In this document: piece after piece, positions 37,830 through 46,966 of the stretch
Layout of the letters: each line of letters opens with the position of its first letter
How positions within the stretch are numbered: position 1 is the stretch's first letter
Origin: Mesorhizobium sp. J428
Lineage (GTDB): Bacteria > Pseudomonadota > Alphaproteobacteria > Rhizobiales > Rhizobiaceae
Direction: 5' to 3'
Assembly (NCBI RefSeq): GCF_024699925.1
Contig: NZ_JAJOMX010000001.1
Coordinates: 744,001 to 808,000 of the forward strand
DNA length: 64,000 nucleotides
Program-made: the position numbers and the translations under genes
Notes under the pieces: generated by a model
Databases searched by the model: none
Told to the model about the DNA's origin: nothing
Seen by the model: the letters and a program-made list of their open reading frames with translations, nothing else

Positions 37830-39523
37830 CCGCACCGATCAGTCAGGCCGACTGGGCGCAGCTCCGCCGGGAGTCGATCGAGATCATGCCGGAGCTGGCC
37901 GACAAGCTCGGCCTGCCGAATGTGCTACTGCGCTACCAGGGCGACACGGTTGCCGAGCTGGAAAGCGGCACGGCCCTCCTGGTGATCGAGAAGAGCCGAC
38001 GCGTCGGCCTCACTTGGGGGCTCGCCTCCTATGCCGTGCTGCGCGCCGCCAGGGCGCGCTCGGCCGGCGGCATGGACGCGATGTATATCTCCTACTCCCA
38101 GGAGATGACCCGCGAGTTCATCGACGCCTGCGCCATGTGGGCGCGCGCCTATGCGATCGCCGCCGCCGACGTCCAGGAGTTCATCTTCGACGACACGGAT
38201 CCGCGCACACCGGACGAGACGCGTCAGATCAAGGCGTTCCGGATCCAGTTCGCGTCGGGCTTCGAGATCCTCGCACTGTCATCGGCGCCGCGGTCGCTGC
38301 GCGGCAAGCAGGGCCTGGTCATCATCGACGAGGCGGCCTTCGTCGACAGTTTGAAGGAACTGCTGAAGGCCGCACTCGCCTTTCTCATGTGGGGCGGCCA
38401 GGTCGTCGTCTGCTCGACCCATAACGGTTCCGAGAACGAGTTCAACGTGCTCGTCCAGGACATTCTCGGCGGGCGGCGCAAGGGCAAGCACAAACGCATC
38501 GACTTCGACCAGGCGCTGCAGGATGGGCTGTTCGAGCGCATCTGCCTCGTCACCGGCAAGGAATGGTCGGCGGAGGCCGAGGCGGCCTGGCGCCAGGATA
38601 TCATCGACTTTTATGCCGACGGCGCTGACGAGGAGCTGTTCTGCATCCCGTCGATGGGCTCCGGCGCCTGGCTCACCGCTCCGCTGATCGAAGCGCGCAT
38701 GACGCTCGACCCGGAAGAGGCACCGATCCTGCGCGTCGCGCTTCCCGCCGATTATCTGCAGCGCCCCGAGGTCGATCGGCGGCACCTCCTGGCGGCACAG
38801 ATTGACGGTCTCGACGATGCGCTGAAGCTGCTTAGCCCGAAGCACATTCATGCGTTCGGCTACGACCCGGCGCGGATGAACGATCCGGCTGTCATCACGC
38901 TGCTTGCGGTCGACGGCCTCCTCAGGCGTCGCACGGCCCTCACGGTCGAGTTCAGAAACGTGCCGTTCGATGAGCAGAAGGCCATCGCCAGGCAGATCAT
39001 CAGGGCTACCCCACGCCTCGTCGGTGCGGCCGTGGACGCGACCGGGATGGGCATGAACCTTGCCGAGGATCTCGGGCGCGAGTTCGGCTTCTACATTCCG
39101 AACGACGATCCCACGAAGGTCGTCTACGGCCTGGTGTGGCAGGTGAAGCTCTCGACTGGCTGGTACAACGAGCACATGCCCCCGGTGAAGGTCGCGTTCG
39201 AGGATGGCGCGATCGCGCTTACGAAGGACGTCGAACATCTCGCCGACCTGCGGCTGGTGAAGGTGATCCGAGGCGTGCCGACGATCCCGGAGGAGCGGGT
39301 CGCCGTCGCGGGAAAGAAGCGCCACGGCGACTTCGCGGTCGCCCTGGTGCTCGCCTACGCCGCCAGCCGCCTGCAGTGGCACGAATACGGCTACACGCCG
39401 GTCGGCCGGCCCCGAACGAAATACGACGAGGCGGACGCCGCGACTGGCGACATGCGCATGACGGCCGATGAGAAGCCGCGGCCATTCCGCATGGCAAGCC
39501 TGCGGCGGGGCGGAGCATGGTGA
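37826..39523 (+). CDS. Large terminase subunit (Mu gp28-like)
   Basis: 565 aa packaging ATPase-nuclease. Walker A-like VIEKSRRVGLTWG at residues 53-65, Walker B QGLVIIDEAAF at 162-172, coupling motif VVVCSTHNGSENEF, and a C-terminal RNase H-like nuclease with FGYDPARMNDPAVITLLAVD and AVDATGMGMNLAE as candidate acidic sites. Packages DNA into preformed heads; Mu-type phages cut a headful with host DNA at the right end. Confidence 0.93.
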   Translation: MTAPISQADWAQLRRESIEIMPELADKLGLPNVLLRYQGDTVAELESGTALLVIEKSRRVGLTWGLASYAVLRAARARSAGGMDAMYISYSQEMTREFIDACAMWARAYAIAAADVQEFIFDDTDPRTPDETRQIKAFRIQFASGFEILALSSAPRSLRGKQGLVIIDEAAFVDSLKELLKAALAFLMWGGQVVVCSTHNGSENEFNVLVQDILGGRRKGKHKRIDFDQALQDGLFERICLVTGKEWSAEAEAAWRQDIIDFYADGADEELFCIPSMGSGAWLTAPLIEARMTLDPEEAPILRVALPADYLQRPEVDRRHLLAAQIDGLDDALKLLSPKHIHAFGYDPARMNDPAVITLLAVDGLLRRRTALTVEFRNVPFDEQKAIARQIIRATPRLVGAAVDATGMGMNLAEDLGREFGFYIPNDDPTKVVYGLVWQVKLSTGWYNEHMPPVKVAFEDGAIALTKDVEHLADLRLVKVIRGVPTIPEERVAVAGKKRHGDFAVALVLAYAASRLQWHEYGYTPVGRPRTKYDEADAATGDMRMTADEKPRPFRMASLRRGGAW

Positions 39524-39535
39524 TGGAGAACCGAC

Positions 39536-41110
39536 ATGGCTGAGAAGCGCGTGCAGCTGCTCGACGCGTTCGGGCGGCCAATCAACCTTCAGGCGCTGAA
39601 GGAAGAACAGGCTGCCCCGACGATGGGCAGCGTGCGTCGCCATGATGCGATGCATCCGGCAGCCGGCCTCACCCCGGGCCGCCTTGCGTCGATCCTGCGC
39701 GAATCGATCGAGAACAATCCGGAAGCCTACCTCGCGCTCGCCGAGGACATGGAGGAGCGCGATCTGCACTATGCCAGCGTGCTGTCGACCCGCAAGCTCC
39801 AGGTCGCTGGGCTGGAGATCACGGTCGAGGCCGCTGGCGAAGACGCCGAGTCGGTGAAACATGCCGACCTGGTGCGCGAGTTCATCGAGCGTGACGCCTT
39901 TGAAATCGAGCTGCGCGACATCCTGGACGCGGTCGGCAAGGGCTTCTCGGCCACCGAGATCTGCTGGGACAGTTCGGAAGGCGACCACAGGATCCGCGCC
40001 CTGAAGTGGCGCGATCCGCGCTGGTTCGAGTTCGACCGGGTCGACGGCGAGACGCTCCGGCTGCGCGACAACGCCGGCCCGGTCGAGCTGACCCCGTTCG
40101 GCTGGGTCATTCACCACGCAAAGGCCAAGTCGGGCCTGCCGATCCGCGGCGGCCTGGCGCGCGGCGCAGCGTGGGCCTTCCTGTTCAAGTCCTTCACGAT
40201 CAAGGATTGGGCGATCTTCGTCGAAGCCTACGGCCAGCCGCTGCGCCTGGGCAAATACGACGCCGGGGCAACCAACGAGGACAAGGACAAACTGCTTGAT
40301 GCGGTGACCTCGATCGGCACCGATTATGCGGCCATCGTGCCGAACGGCATGGCGATCGAATTCATCGAAGCAAACCTGAGCGGCAGCCACGAACTCTACG
40401 AGAAACGGGCGGACTGGCTGGACCGCCAGATCTCCAAGCTCGTGCTCGGCCAGACGGCGACGACGGATGCGATCAAGGGCGGCTACGCCGTTGGCAAGAC
40501 TCATGACGGGGTGCGCGCCGATCTTGAGCGCGCCGACGCGAAGCAGCTCGCCGGCACGCTCAACCGCGATATCTCGGTCCCGCTCGTCGCGCTCAATTTC
40601 GGGCTACAGAAGAAGTATCCGCGGATCAAGATCGGCCGCCCGGAAGAGATCGACGTCGACAAGCTCGTGGCCAACGTCGAGAGGCTGGTGCCGTTGGGCC
40701 TCGAAGTGGGCATGGCCACGATGCGCGACAAGCTTGGCCTTCCGGATCCGGCCGCTGGCGAAAAGCTGCTCCAGGTGCGACGCCCGGACGTGCCGGCGGC
40801 GGGTGTCGGTCCTGACGGAAAGCCGCTGCCGCAGGCTCCCCCACCGCAGCAGTCGCTGCAGCAGGAAATGTCGCCCACCGACGCGATCGACACCGCCGTT
40901 GCCGGGACCATCGACGATTGGGAGCCGCTGGTCGGTCCGATCGTGGCAGGCCTCGCCGGCAGGATCGCAGCGGCCGGCTCTCTCGACGAGGTCAAGCAGA
41001 TCCTCGCCGAGCGCTTTCGCGACATGGATCTCTCCGCGCTCACCGAGCAGCTCGCCCGGGCGGCGTTTGCGGCGCGCCTGGCCGGTGAGGCCGACGAAGA
41101 TCTCGCATGA
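39536..41110 (+). CDS. Portal protein (Mu gp29-like, DUF935)
   Basis: 524 aa. ATEICWDSSEGDHRI, LKWRDPRWFEFD, WVIHHAKAKSGLPIRGGLAR and LVLGQTATTDAIKGGYAVGK are the DUF935 landmarks. Forms the dodecameric portal ring for DNA entry and tail attachment. The C-terminus overlaps the gpF-like gene by 4 bp. Confidence 0.93.
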   Translation: MAEKRVQLLDAFGRPINLQALKEEQAAPTMGSVRRHDAMHPAAGLTPGRLASILRESIENNPEAYLALAEDMEERDLHYASVLSTRKLQVAGLEITVEAAGEDAESVKHADLVREFIERDAFEIELRDILDAVGKGFSATEICWDSSEGDHRIRALKWRDPRWFEFDRVDGETLRLRDNAGPVELTPFGWVIHHAKAKSGLPIRGGLARGAAWAFLFKSFTIKDWAIFVEAYGQPLRLGKYDAGATNEDKDKLLDAVTSIGTDYAAIVPNGMAIEFIEANLSGSHELYEKRADWLDRQISKLVLGQTATTDAIKGGYAVGKTHDGVRADLERADAKQLAGTLNRDISVPLVALNFGLQKKYPRIKIGRPEEIDVDKLVANVERLVPLGLEVGMATMRDKLGLPDPAAGEKLLQVRRPDVPAAGVGPDGKPLPQAPPPQQSLQQEMSPTDAIDTAVAGTIDDWEPLVGPIVAGLAGRIAAAGSLDEVKQILAERFRDMDLSALTEQLARAAFAARLAGEADEDLA

Positions 41111-42468
41111 CGATCACGCTCGACCCGCTGCCGCCGCGAGAGGCAATCGCCGCCCTGGCGCGTCGTGGGGCGCGGCTCGAAGAAAGCTTCGCCTGGCAGG
41201 ACGTCTGGCAGGAGACGCATGGCGAGATGTTCACGGTCGCGAAGTCGGCCGGTTTCGACATTCTGAGCGACATCTATGCCGCCCTGCAGAAGGCGCTGGC
41301 CGAGGGAAAGACCTTTCGCGATTTTGCCGAGGAGCTCACCCCCGTGCTTCAGGCAAAGGGATGGTGGGGGCGAAAGGCGACGTTCGACCCGCTGACCGGG
41401 GAGCCGGTGATGGCGCAGCTCGGCAGTGTGCGCCGGCTGCAGACGATCTTCGACACGAACATGCGCGTGTCGTATGCGGCCGGGCATTGGGCGAGCTTCG
41501 AGCGCAACAAGGCATCCCGCCCGTTCCTCCGCTATGTCGCCATCCTCGACGAGCGGACGCGGCCGGCCCATGCCGCCCGGCATAATCTCGTCCTGCCCAT
41601 CGACCATCCCTATTGGAACACCTGGGCGCCGCCTTGCGGCTGGAATTGCCGTTGCACCCTGCAGAGCCTCAGCCAGCGCGACGTCGACCGCATGGTGGCC
41701 GAGGGCGTCCCGCTGAAGTTCGAGCCCCCCGAGGATACATTCCGCGACTATGTGAACAGGCGCACCGGCGAGGTGAGCCGCGTGCCGGACGGCATCGATC
41801 CGGGCTGGGCCTACAATCCGGGAAAGACCGGTCATGCGCCTGCGCTCGCCCAGGCGGAGGCGAAGATGGCGCGAGGGCTATTCGGCGAACTGCCGCGCAT
41901 GTGGCCGCCGCCGCCCGGAACTCAAGCCGAGCTCGATAAGCTCGCGACGCGTCTGTCCGAGGCACAGGCCGATTGGGAGGACACGCTCACGCCGCACGAG
42001 GTCGAGGCGATAGCCTACTACAAGGGAACAGGCGCGCGCCCGATGAACGCGATGCTACGCGGTGATGAGGCCACGCTGGAAGAATATGAGGAAGAGGACC
42101 TCGATATCGCTCGCGCGCTCGCCGACGACCTGGATGAGGCGATCGGCCGGGCAACTCTCCCCGCTAACGTGCGCACCTGGCGCGGGGTGCCGGATAGTGT
42201 CGCCGAAGGCTTTCGCGGGCTGAAGCCGGGAGACACGCTCCGGGACGACGGCTTCTTCTCGTCTTCACTGAATCAGCGTGTCGCGGAATCGTTCGGCGAC
42301 TTCGTGATCGAAGTGCGTGTGCCGGAAGGTGCGCCAGCGATCGCGTTCGTGCATTTCATTCCGGACGTCAATCATGTAGAATACGAGGTGCTGGTGGCGC
42401 CGGGCGTCGAGATGACGGTCGTCGAGGTTCGCCCCGAAGGGCTGGTTGTAGAGGTGAAGCGAAAGTGA
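41107..42468 (+). CDS. gpF-like head morphogenesis protein fused to an ADP-ribosyltransferase domain
   Basis: 453 aa. Residues 1-230 form the Mu gp30/SPP1 gp7 minor head domain: LQTIFDTNMRVSYAAGHWAS, then ERTRPAHAARHNLVLPIDHP and CGWNCRC. Residues about 295-453 match an ADP-ribosyltransferase exoenzyme: AIAYYKGTGARPMNAMLRG, VRTWRGVP with Arg359, DDGFFSSSL with Ser385-387, and NHVEYEVLVAPG with Glu425-Tyr-Glu427. The full R-STS-ExE signature is present, so it may be active. Packaged with the head, it could be ejected into the host to modify a target. Confidence 0.88.
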   Translation: MTITLDPLPPREAIAALARRGARLEESFAWQDVWQETHGEMFTVAKSAGFDILSDIYAALQKALAEGKTFRDFAEELTPVLQAKGWWGRKATFDPLTGEPVMAQLGSVRRLQTIFDTNMRVSYAAGHWASFERNKASRPFLRYVAILDERTRPAHAARHNLVLPIDHPYWNTWAPPCGWNCRCTLQSLSQRDVDRMVAEGVPLKFEPPEDTFRDYVNRRTGEVSRVPDGIDPGWAYNPGKTGHAPALAQAEAKMARGLFGELPRMWPPPPGTQAELDKLATRLSEAQADWEDTLTPHEVEAIAYYKGTGARPMNAMLRGDEATLEEYEEEDLDIARALADDLDEAIGRATLPANVRTWRGVPDSVAEGFRGLKPGDTLRDDGFFSSSLNQRVAESFGDFVIEVRVPEGAPAIAFVHFIPDVNHVEYEVLVAPGVEMTVVEVRPEGLVVEVKRK

Positions 42469-42680
42469 GCGTGGACAGGAACATGTTGGAAGCGGATCTC
42501 GCCGGGCTCGTCCCGAGCGGGCGCGCTCGCGACACATACCTGCGCCTGGGTGACGATCGCCTTGCCGCCGCCATCGCTAGACTGCGCCGCGACGAGGCTC
42601 GCTTGCGCCGCGACGGCCATATTGCAAGCACAGGCTTTGGCCTCCAGCTCGTCTCCGAGCAGGATCGCTCAGGAGCGTGA
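42465..42680 (+). CDS. Small protein coupled to the ADP-ribosyltransferase fusion gene
   Basis: 71 aa, GTG start overlapping the stop of the fusion gene. Acidic N-terminus then Arg-rich helix (DDRLAAAIARLRRDEARLRR). No family recognised. Its coupling to the toxin-like domain allows an accessory or immunity role, which is only a guess. Confidence 0.6.
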   Translation: MSVDRNMLEADLAGLVPSGRARDTYLRLGDDRLAAAIARLRRDEARLRRDGHIASTGFGLQLVSEQDRSGA

Positions 42681-42739
42681 GTGCCCCTTGGATGGTCCCT
42701 GAGGCCGTCCAGAACCTTCAATACGCCTCCTACCCCGTT

Positions 42740-42753
42740 TAAAACCGGTTTTA
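42740..42753. repeat. Palindrome TAAAACCGGTTTTA in a 267-bp gap
   Basis: Perfect 14-bp palindrome in the noncoding spacer (42681-42947) before the protease gene; the spacer also holds GC-rich hairpins such as GGCCGAATTCGGCC. May be a regulator site for the head genes. Confidence 0.35.
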
Positions 42754-42947
42754 CGGCGGTGTTTTCGTCCGACCGGGGAGACATCTTTTGAGTTTTGGCA
42801 GATTGACCTCCGATCGGGTCTCGTGACAGCCTGATCGTGGCGCAGGTCGCGCCGGCCTGCGCCGGCGTCCCTTAGCCAGAACGACTGGCACTGGATGGCC
42901 GAATTCGGCCACCCGACTGACACGCCCGCCGCTGGCTAGATGCGGCG

Positions 42948-44045
42948 ATGTTTCGTCCCTCAACCTTCACTTCGCTGCACGCCGCCGCCGATACAGCCGG
43001 CCTGGCGCTGTGCGCGGCGTTCCCGCTGCCCGCCTTCGAGGATGACAAGATCCCGGAGTGGATCAATCTGCTTCCCGCCGGCGCGATCATCACGACGGTG
43101 GACGGACGCGGTCCCTACAAGGTCCCGAGCGCGCCCGAGGTGGTTCGCGCCAGCCTGCAGCAGGCGGCCGGACCGATGGTCCTCGACGAGAACCACGCGA
43201 CGGACATTGCCGCCGCCAGGGGAGAGTCGGCACCGGCGCGGGGCTGGATCGTCGAGCTCGACGCTCGGTCGGACGGCATCTGGGGCAAGGTCGAATGGAC
43301 GAGGTCCGGCCTCGAACTGATGGCGGAGAAGGCCTACCGCTACATCTCCCCGGTCATCACACACACGAAGGACGGCACCGTCCTCGAGATCCGGCGCGCG
43401 TCGCTGGTCAACAAGCCCAATCTGCGCGGCATGGCTGCGCTTCACCAGGAGAACACCATGGACCTGCTTACCAAGCTCCTCGCCGCGCTCGGCCTTCCGG
43501 CGGCCACGACGGAAGAAGCTGTGATCGCCGCCGTCACGACGATGCATGCCCAGCAGGCCGCGTCGTCGACTGCGCTCCAGGCCGCTCTCTCGCCGATCGC
43601 CAAGGCAGTCGGCCTCCCGGAAACATCTGACGCGGCGGCGGTGCTGGCCGGCGTCGAGGCGGTGAAGGGCGGCGACCAGGAGGTCACCGCGCTGCAGGCG
43701 GAACTGACCCGTGTCGCGACCGAGCTGAAGTCCCTGCAGGAGGGCGGCAAGAAGAAGGCTGCCGAGCTCTTCGTCGACCAGGCGATCAAGGCCGGCCATG
43801 TCGGCGTGAAGCCGTCGCGCGAGCGCTTCATCGCGCTCCACATGGCCGATCCGGTCGAGACCGAGAAGATGATCAACGCCATGCCGACGCTCGGCGTCGG
43901 AGGGCAGGTGGTCCCCAACACGCCGCCCGCAGCCAATGGCGAGATCTCGCTCAATGCCGAGCAGATTGCCGTCGCAAAGGCGCTCGGGGTCGACCCCAAG
44001 GCCTACGCCGATACGCTGAAGAGAGAGCGCGAAGCCGCGCTCTGA
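42948..44045 (+). CDS. Phage protease/scaffold (Mu protein I-like)
   Basis: 365 aa. N-terminal protease part with EWINLLPAGAIITTVDGRGPY, LDENHATDIAAARGESAPARG and YRYISPVITH, matching Mu gp32. The C-terminal third is helical scaffold-like (VTALQAELTRVATELKSLQE). Such proteins process themselves and the scaffold during prohead maturation. An internal start produces the scaffold part separately (next entry). Confidence 0.9.
   Translation: MFRPSTFTSLHAAADTAGLALCAAFPLPAFEDDKIPEWINLLPAGAIITTVDGRGPYKVPSAPEVVRASLQQAAGPMVLDENHATDIAAARGESAPARGWIVELDARSDGIWGKVEWTRSGLELMAEKAYRYISPVITHTKDGTVLEIRRASLVNKPNLRGMAALHQENTMDLLTKLLAALGLPAATTEEAVIAAVTTMHAQQAASSTALQAALSPIAKAVGLPETSDAAAVLAGVEAVKGGDQEVTALQAELTRVATELKSLQEGGKKKAAELFVDQAIKAGHVGVKPSRERFIALHMADPVETEKMINAMPTLGVGGQVVPNTPPAANGEISLNAEQIAVAKALGVDPKAYADTLKREREAAL
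43458..44045 (+). CDS. Nested in-frame scaffold protein (Mu gpZ-like)
   Basis: 195 aa from ATG 43458 (codon 171 of the protease gene), preceded by AGGAGAACACC, a better ribosome site than many phage genes here have. Mu makes its scaffold Z from an internal start in gene I in the same way. Content is helical and Ala-rich (MDLLTKLLAALGLPAATTEE). Confidence 0.65.
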   Translation: MDLLTKLLAALGLPAATTEEAVIAAVTTMHAQQAASSTALQAALSPIAKAVGLPETSDAAAVLAGVEAVKGGDQEVTALQAELTRVATELKSLQEGGKKKAAELFVDQAIKAGHVGVKPSRERFIALHMADPVETEKMINAMPTLGVGGQVVPNTPPAANGEISLNAEQIAVAKALGVDPKAYADTLKREREAAL

Positions 44046-44070
44046 AACGAAACCCCACGAGGATCCGCAG

Positions 44071-44523
44071 ATGACCCTTTCCGCCGACCGCAATACGCCC
44101 CGCGCCGAGGGCGATATCCAGAAGCAGGGCATGGCCGCCTCCGTGGTCTGCTACGCCGGCGGCATCCTGATGCGTAACGCCGCCGGCTACCTGACCAAGG
44201 GCGCCACCGCGACCGGTTCGGTCGGCGTCGGCATGGCCCTCGAACGCAAGACCGGCGGCGCGTCGGCCGGCGACGAGAAGATCAATTTCCGGAAGGGCTC
44301 CTTCTGGTTCAAGAACTCGACCTCGACCGACGCGATCACCGTCGCCGAGATCGGCGACATCTGCTTCATCGTCGATGACGAGCAGGTGGCCAAGACCAAC
44401 GGTACCGGGACGCGCTCCCCTGCCGGCTTCGTCGAGGACGTCAACTCGTCACTTGGTATCCTGGTCCGCTTCGACGAGGTGCTCACCCGCCTCTACGTCG
44501 AAGGCATCGCCAACCCGGTCTGA
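44071..44523 (+). CDS. Capsid decoration/cement-like protein
   Basis: 150 aa, beta-rich and Gly/Thr-rich (MAASVVCYAGGILMRNAAGY, GSFWFKNSTSTDAITVAEIG, ICFIVDDEQVAKT). Position between scaffold and major head protein and the DUF2190-like pattern point to a head decoration protein. AGGATCC precedes the ATG. Confidence 0.75.
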   Translation: MTLSADRNTPRAEGDIQKQGMAASVVCYAGGILMRNAAGYLTKGATATGSVGVGMALERKTGGASAGDEKINFRKGSFWFKNSTSTDAITVAEIGDICFIVDDEQVAKTNGTGTRSPAGFVEDVNSSLGILVRFDEVLTRLYVEGIANPV

Positions 44524-44557
44524 TCGGCCTTTCCACACCCAACAGGAATCCGCCACC

Positions 44558-45451
44558 ATGCTCATCAATAGCGCCAATCTCGACCATCTTCGGATCGGCT
44601 TCACGACGGCCTTCCAGGCTGGCCTGTCGCAGGCTCCGAGCCAGCACAAGCGCATCACCACCACATTCCGTTCGACGACCGCCATGAACGACTATGGCTG
44701 GCTCGGTGACCTGCCCGGGATGCGCGAATGGACCGGACCGCGTGTGATCCACAGCCTCAAGCAGTACAACTACCGGGTCGAGAACAAGTCCTGGGAAGAG
44801 ACGATCGGCGTCAACCGCGATCATATCGAGGACGACAATCTTGGCATCTATGCACCGCGCTTCACGGCGATGGGCCAGGCGGTCGGCTCCAGCTTCGATA
44901 CGCTGTCCTTCGCCCTGCTGAAGGCCGGCTTTGCCACCGCCTGCTATGACGGCCAGTATTTCTTCGATACCGATCATCCGGTGCTGGACGAGAATGGTGC
45001 GCCTCAGTCCGTGGCCAATACGGACGGCGGCGCGGGCACGCCCTGGTTCCTGATCGACTCGAAGAAGCCGATCAACCCGGTGATCCTGCAGATCCGCAAG
45101 GACGCGCAGTTTGTCACAAAGGACGATCCCCGCGACGACCGCGTATTCATGAACAAGGAGTTCCTCTACGGCGCGGATGGCCGCTGGAACGTCGGCTTCA
45201 GCTTCTGGCAGTGGAGCTGGGGGTCGAAGCAGACGCTGAACGCCGCTAACTACGCGATCGCCCGTGCCGCGCTCGCCGGAATGAAGGGCGATTATGGCCG
45301 GCCGATCGGCGTGACGCCCGACCTCCTCATCGTGCCGCCGTCGCTGGAAAGCGCCGCGCGCAAGCTGCTCAATTCCGAAAATGCCGCCGGCGGCGAGACC
45401 AACGAGTGGAAGGGCACGGCCGAGCTGCTCGTGGTGCCCTGGCTCGCCTAA
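44558..45451 (+). CDS. Major head protein (Mu gpT-like)
   Basis: 297 aa. HLRIGFTTAFQAGLSQAPSQ, NDYGWLGDLPGMREWTGPRV, ENKSWEETIGVNRDHIEDDN and YFFDTDHPVLDENG are landmarks of Mu gpT-type HK97-fold capsid proteins. CAGGAATCCGCCACC precedes the ATG. Forms the icosahedral shell. Confidence 0.94.
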   Translation: MLINSANLDHLRIGFTTAFQAGLSQAPSQHKRITTTFRSTTAMNDYGWLGDLPGMREWTGPRVIHSLKQYNYRVENKSWEETIGVNRDHIEDDNLGIYAPRFTAMGQAVGSSFDTLSFALLKAGFATACYDGQYFFDTDHPVLDENGAPQSVANTDGGAGTPWFLIDSKKPINPVILQIRKDAQFVTKDDPRDDRVFMNKEFLYGADGRWNVGFSFWQWSWGSKQTLNAANYAIARAALAGMKGDYGRPIGVTPDLLIVPPSLESAARKLLNSENAAGGETNEWKGTAELLVVPWLA

Positions 45452-45546
45452 CGCATTCGGCGGCTGGTGCCCCTGGCCGCCGATCTGCCCGCCGGCAGTG
45501 TATCGCCGGCGGGTCTTTTGGAAGCAACCTCATCCGGAGTGTTCAC

Positions 45547-45846
45547 ATGCTCAAGAGAATGGGCCTCGTCTTCGCCCTGGCGGCCAGCGTGTTGGCCGCG
45601 TCGTTCACCGCCTTCGTCCTCCCCGCTTCGGCGGCCGCCGAGCCGTTCGTGTCGGCGCTCACCCCGTCCGGCTCCTACGCGATTGTGTCGATCGCACCGG
45701 CGCTGCTGATCTTCGTCTTCGTGTCCCTGGTCCTGCTCGGCGTGCCGGCTCGTATCGCCTTCCGCGCCGCCAGGCGCTGGGTGGGGGCCGGTCTTACGCG
45801 CGTGTCCGACCTGTTCAGTCCGCGACCGCTTCCATCGCCGAGTTGA
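45547..45846 (+). CDS. Exported membrane protein of unknown function
   Basis: 99 aa. A signal peptide (MGLVFALAASVLAASFTAFV, cleavage near ASA-AAE), an exported segment, one transmembrane helix (IVSIAPALLIFVFVSLVLLG) and a basic tail. A membrane protein amid head genes is unexpected; it may act on the host surface, for example in exclusion, but nothing in the sequence proves this. Confidence 0.65.
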   Translation: MLKRMGLVFALAASVLAASFTAFVLPASAAAEPFVSALTPSGSYAIVSIAPALLIFVFVSLVLLGVPARIAFRAARRWVGAGLTRVSDLFSPRPLPSPS

Positions 45847-45944
45847 GGGGGCGGCGATGTAGGACTGATCCGCCGGGCGCGATCCCGGCGGGTCTTTCGA
45901 AGGACGGCCCGCGCGGCCCTCCTCCCAAAGACCCGGAGATAGAC

Positions 45945-46532
45945 ATGGCGAAAGCATCAAAGCCGACTCGAGCGGTCGAAGTTCCCGAGGGCGCAGCCGT
46001 GGCGAAAGCCGCGGTGGGCAAGCGTCCGGTCGACGCGGGCGGCGCGCAGCCCGACCCGACCTTGGCCGAGGAGCACGTCGACTCCTCGGCGACGAATACC
46101 CCGAGGGGGAGCTCTGGCACGGCTCGCGAGGCCTCCAGCGCCGGTAGCGGTGTGGCGATCGACGGATCTGCCACCGGGACACAGTCCGGCTCCCCGAACC
46201 CTTCCGAAGATGCCTCCCAGGCTGTGACCGAGGGCGGCGGGACCGGTGCTTCAGAGGCCGGTCCCGCCAGCGCCGCGTTTCTGGTTCCGGAGGACGTGGT
46301 CAATGAGGCTCACGCGAAGTATCCGCTGCTGTTCGGGGCGTGGGAGGCGTGGAGAGCCGCGAGCCCGGATGCGCCGCCGACCTCGATCCAGATCAAGTCG
46401 AAGGTTGAGGGGTTTCGCCGCGCCGGCATCGCGCATTCCCGCACCCCGACCGAACACCCGATCGGCACCTTCAATCCCGACCAGGTTGAGGCCTTGCTCG
46501 CCGAGCCACATCTGACCGTGAGGTTCGTCTGA
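45945..46532 (+). CDS. Mu gp35-like protein
   Basis: 195 aa. The N-terminal 110 residues are low-complexity Ala/Gly/Ser/Thr. The C-terminal part (SIQIKSKVEGFRRAGIAHSR, HPIGTFNPDQVEALLAEPHL) matches the small gp35/HI1506-like domain found before gp36 in Mu-like phages. GGAGATAGAC precedes the ATG. Probably head-completion related. Confidence 0.78.
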   Translation: MAKASKPTRAVEVPEGAAVAKAAVGKRPVDAGGAQPDPTLAEEHVDSSATNTPRGSSGTAREASSAGSGVAIDGSATGTQSGSPNPSEDASQAVTEGGGTGASEAGPASAAFLVPEDVVNEAHAKYPLLFGAWEAWRAASPDAPPTSIQIKSKVEGFRRAGIAHSRTPTEHPIGTFNPDQVEALLAEPHLTVRFV

Positions 46533-46534
46533 TC

Positions 46535-46966
46535 GTGACCTACGCCGTCAAGCAGGATCTGATCGACCGGTTCGGGGAGAAGGAACTCCGCGAGCTGACC
46601 GATCGCGTCAATCGCCCGCCGACCACGATCGACGACGTCGTCGTCGGCCGTGCCCTGGCGGACGCTGACGGCCTGATCGACGGCTATGTCGGCAAGCGTT
46701 ATGCGCTGCCGCTGGCGGAAGTGCCGCCCATGCTCACCAAGACCGCCGCGGATCTCGCGCGCTACTTCCTGCACGGCAAGGCGGCGGACAAGGACAGTCC
46801 GGTGACCGCGGCTTACAACCAGGCTGTCGCCTGGCTGCGCGACGTGTCGAAGGGCCTGGTCGAGCTTGGCAACGGGGCCATCGAGCCGCAGGCCGCCGGC
46901 GGCGGTTCGGTGAAGACCAGCCGCCCGAACCGCGTCTTCACCCGCGACACGATGGGGGGCTTCTGA
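46535..46966 (+). CDS. Head-tail connector, Mu gp36-like (DUF1320)
   Basis: 143 aa, GTG start. TYAVKQDLIDRFGEKELREL, ALADADGLIDGYVGKRYALP and VPPMLTKTAADLARYFLHG are DUF1320 signatures. A gp6-like adaptor that fits below the portal. Its stop overlaps the gpG gene. Confidence 0.9.
   Translation: MTYAVKQDLIDRFGEKELRELTDRVNRPPTTIDDVVVGRALADADGLIDGYVGKRYALPLAEVPPMLTKTAADLARYFLHGKAADKDSPVTAAYNQAVAWLRDVSKGLVELGNGAIEPQAAGGGSVKTSRPNRVFTRDTMGGF

Noticed and set aside
38279..40504. 741-codon reverse open frame opposite terminase and portal
   Set aside because: No domain, no ribosome site, antisense to two well-defined genes.
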